Positions 61,001 through 64,000 of a stretch of 64,000 nucleotides of DNA are shown here, piece after piece. The notes below the pieces were generated by a model. The model searched no databases. It was not told where the DNA came from and saw only the letters and a list, made by a program, of their open reading frames with translations. A program made the translations under genes and the position numbers. This DNA comes from Patagioenas fasciata (taxonomy: Eukaryota > Chordata > Aves > Columbiformes > Columbidae). Where the stretch lies: positions 32,794,867 through 32,858,866 of the forward strand of contig NC_092525.1 of assembly GCF_037038585.1 (NCBI RefSeq), given 5' to 3'. Within the stretch, counting starts at the first letter, position 1. Each line of letters begins with the position of its first letter.

Positions 61001-64000
61001 AATTTTAGCACAAAGATGGCCTAGAAACATATCTGATTTTCCTGTGTCAGATCATGTTGGCATTTTGTTAGGTCTCAGATACATGTAAATATCATAACTG
61101 ACAGGGATCAGTTTATAACCCAGCTGGATTTTGATTTGTGCTAAGCACATTCCCCAGTTTTAATAGGTCCTGTGTGGCATCTGTTTTCCAGCTGTTGTGC
61201 ATTATAACCTCACAGACCTGGGTCTGTACCCAGAGTCTCCACTTGCATTTTGCATCCATAGCATTAACCTTGCAGCTACAGCATGGGAAGAAGTCCACAA
61301 TAAAACTCTCATGATAGAGAAGAGTGTGGAGGGCTTTGAGACCAACCACCACCTTCAGATATATCCCCTGGACCTCAGAGAAGTCAAACAGCAAACAAGA
61401 GCAGCAGTCACCTGCCCCTGAGCAGAGGTGCTCTGAGGCCGTGTGACACCCTGCCACTCTCCCCTGCTCAGCCGTCAGACCAAGTCACCTTGCAGAACTG
61501 CACATGAACCCCTTTCCCGTGGAGGACATGGGTACGGCCAGGCTTCCTGCAGGGCCACCCGCTCAGGGCAAAGCAGGCGAGGCAACCCAGGCTCAGTGTG
61601 AAGACGTTGCTCCTGGGGAGTCTGTTTCTGGCTGGATGTCCCCAGGGTCAACAGGCCTGTGCTGGGAGGCCTCAGCCCATTACAGGCATCACTAATCTTA
61701 CCAAACTTGACACATGGAGAGAACTGAGGAGAGAGCAACAGGAGATGCAAAACAAACACACTCACACACCACATGAGGAGAGGCTGACGGAAGAGATTTA
61801 ACCTAATGCAGAGAAAAGTATGGAAGGGGTGATGAAGCAGCACAGACTGCAGAGGAAGCTGTGACAATCATCAGGTGCTCTGTGCATCCTTTACAAACGG
61901 GGTAAGAAACACACAACCCTATTTCCAACAAAGACAGGGGAGCCTGTTAGGACACACAACAGCCAGAGCTATGGGGATGCCTATGGAAATCACAACTTGA
62001 AGATGTTAGGAAGCCCTTTCCTTGGAGGACTGCAGGAAAAGTGCAGTTCCCCAGGGATGCATGAGAGTTGGTGGTGGAGAGGGCCCCGCAGGGTCCCACC
62101 AGCCCCAGTGTCAGCCCCTGCAGCGCTGCCATGCAGCAGCCCTGGAGCAGGAGGGAGCATCAGCCTCCCCGTGCTGGCAAGGCTCTGCCCACCAGCCGGG
62201 GGAGGGAGAATCCTTTCACAGGGTAAGCTGCAGCCCCAAGATTAAGCTCTGTCCCCCAACAGCACCCAGGGTGTCCCCACAGAGTGCAGCCGAGCACACA
62301 GCCAGGGCAGGGGGATAGCCTGGGTACAGCTGTGCTGGCTGGGATAAGCACTAACCTTTCTGCAGGGATGAGCTGATCGCAGATGTGTGCGCAGAAGTAG
62401 GAGCAGGAGCACAGCACCAGCAATTGTGCAGGCACCCTGAGGCCCTGTCTGAGAGACAGGGTGGACAGAAGGAAAAACAGGGAAGAAAAAAGTGCTAGGG
62501 TGCTTCGAGGGTTTGAGCTTGGCTCCAGGCAGGAGCAGCTCTAAGTTGCACTCCAGATTTTAGACCATCTTTCTAAAACTTCTGAAATCTCAGTCTGGGG
62601 GTGGAGGCTCTACACCCTCTCAAGACTGTTTATTGCTTTATTTTTTTTCCTTAGTCTGCATTTCCTCCTATTATCATGATCCTCATCTTTCAGACATATT
62701 GCTTGGCAACAGGTCGCATTCAACAGCGTGCCCTTTATTTTGTAGCTAAGGACACAATCTCATGTGGCATCTTCTATACATGATGCCTCAGAAGGAGCAA
62801 TGTAAATCTGGCTGCCTCGGCAGAGGGAGCCTCTGCAGGGTGCTGGCGGCGGCTGTGGTACCCAACCGTTGCCCACCCCAGCTCTGCTGTGCTGCTGGAG
62901 CTGCCCCCTCTGGGATCAGCCAGCCCGCCCCAGGCCAGCAACATTGGCTACACAGACACTGCAGGATGGTGTTAGGAAAAAGGTCTTAAGATCTACTTTT
63001 ACAAACCACCTGAAGCAGCAAAACTACCCAGAACTGGTTAGCAGAACAGCAACATGTTCATGCATTTATTCCTAATGGTCTACACAACCCAATCCCAATT
63101 CAAGATTTTGTTGTTTATGGGCACATGGTGTTCATTTTATGGGAACAGACCTGCTCTGTGCTGGAAGACTTCCTGCAAGCAACTGTGGTGGTAATTTAGA
63201 AGATGGCATTCTTCCCAAACAGTCATTATTAAACCAATAACCCTACATTACCTCCAGCATCAAGGGGACAACGTGCTGTTGGAGGCAAGACAGAACAAAG
63301 GTCCTGGCTGTAGTAATTGCAAAAGGGCTTCGGGGCTGTTCTCTTCAGGGAAGGGACAGAGATGCAGCCTGGCCAAACTCCAATGCATGTGGTTTTAAAG
63401 ATCCTCACTTGAGCTGTATTGTGTTGATGGGCAGCGTTAAAGAGCTCCCACTTCTGCACCCATGCCTGGCTGAGTTACAGGCACTATTTTCAGCATCTCC
63501 CTGCCAAAACCAACATCTCTCATGACTTTTATCGTGGAATGGGTGTGTGTTTGTAATCAGCTTGGAAAAATCTGTTTCTGAGCTTAATTCTAAAGCCTCA
63601 TCTTTGCTACAGGAACAACTGTACTCAGTCACACAGCTTTCCCTCCCCTCGGCAACATGGGGAATGATTTGCTGTCCTGGGAAACTGGTCACAGCATAAG
63701 CCCGCAGCGTTTTGCAACATCAATGTTTGATGCCTTTGGTTTAAGTGCTGAACACACTGTACAAGCACAAGTGGACAGCGTGAACTGAGAACTCAGCTGT
63801 AGTGCTAAAAGTGCCAATTATTCAGGGAGCCCTGTAAGCTAATCAGTAGTTCATGCAACAATTCTGTCAATTCATAGTGGGAGGCAAGGGGTTAATGCCA
63901 AGGTTAAACACACTAGAGAGTCTGTCTCAATTCTTTCAGCTGTAGTAATCTCAAAGATCAGTTTGCGTGTTCCTACAGCAATCGTGCTTGAGAAACATTT

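Larger units (their letters stand above)
47360..64000. other. flanking DNA upstream of ZNF326, no recognised gene
   Basis: Base composition is clearly more GC-rich than the 1-46 kb part. I see no recognisable exon of a known gene: LRRC8D, the mammalian neighbour, has one very long coding exon that would be obvious. Contents noted: tandem duplications at 49.0-49.6 kb, purine-rich DNA around 49680-49790, simple repeats near 51860 and 51976, and a short AGGAGC-type repeat near 57680. Many ATG frames of 60-130 codons occur on both strands at 59-63 kb, as expected by chance in this composition. Confidence 0.6.

Noticed and set aside
59000-63000. Dense 60-110 codon frames on both strands
   Set aside because: Expected by chance at this GC content. 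Overlapping in several frames, with no consistent splice sites or known motifs.
1-64000. CRISPR arrays, operons, prophage or tRNA/rRNA genes
   Set aside because: The DNA is vertebrate nuclear sequence. No direct-repeat/spacer arrays, Shine-Dalgarno-linked genes, or tRNA A/B boxes that I could recognise.

Overview
The window is nuclear DNA from a vertebrate, most likely a bird. The left two thirds is AT-rich with short exons separated by introns. There is one 3'-end CR1 LINE of about 0.7 kb, a short CR1 tail, and one solo ERVL-type LTR of an avian style, with very little other mobile DNA. The species cannot be fixed from the sequence.

The one secure gene is ZNF326 (ZIRD), on the minus strand from a start codon at 47055 to a stop at 20010. 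I traced twelve coding exons with canonical GT-AG borders. Joined, they give exactly 1689 nt (562 codons plus stop) with every phase in agreement. The encoded protein has a Gly/Tyr/Arg-rich N-terminus, basic nuclear-localisation segments, two AKAP95-type C2H2 zinc fingers and an acidic Glu/Ala tail. In mammals ZNF326 partners CCAR2/DBC1 in the nuclear DBIRD complex, which couples RNA polymerase II elongation to splicing of A/T-rich exons. A two-exon, 123-nt cassette (exons 5 and 6) is not in the human reference protein as I remember it and can only be used or skipped as a pair.

Layout. 1-19.4 kb: AT-rich DNA downstream of ZNF326. It holds short blocks rich in TAATTA-like motifs and, on the minus strand, a phase-consistent chain of exon-like segments (about 13.1 to 2.95 kb, perhaps starting at 15.0 kb or further upstream) that may be an unrecognised second gene. 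19.4-47.06 kb: ZNF326, with a solo LTR in intron 7 and CR1 copies in introns 1 and 10. About 46.6-47.35 kb: a CpG island covering the ZNF326 first exon and promoter. 47.4-64 kb: more GC-rich flanking DNA with no gene I recognise, some small tandem duplications and a few unusual open frames (47.8-48.5 and 51.4-51.9 kb, minus strand).

In mammals ZNF326 lies between LRRC8D (upstream) and BARHL2 (downstream, across a gene desert). If that order holds here, the left end faces BARHL2 and the right end faces LRRC8D. Neither gene is visible in the window.
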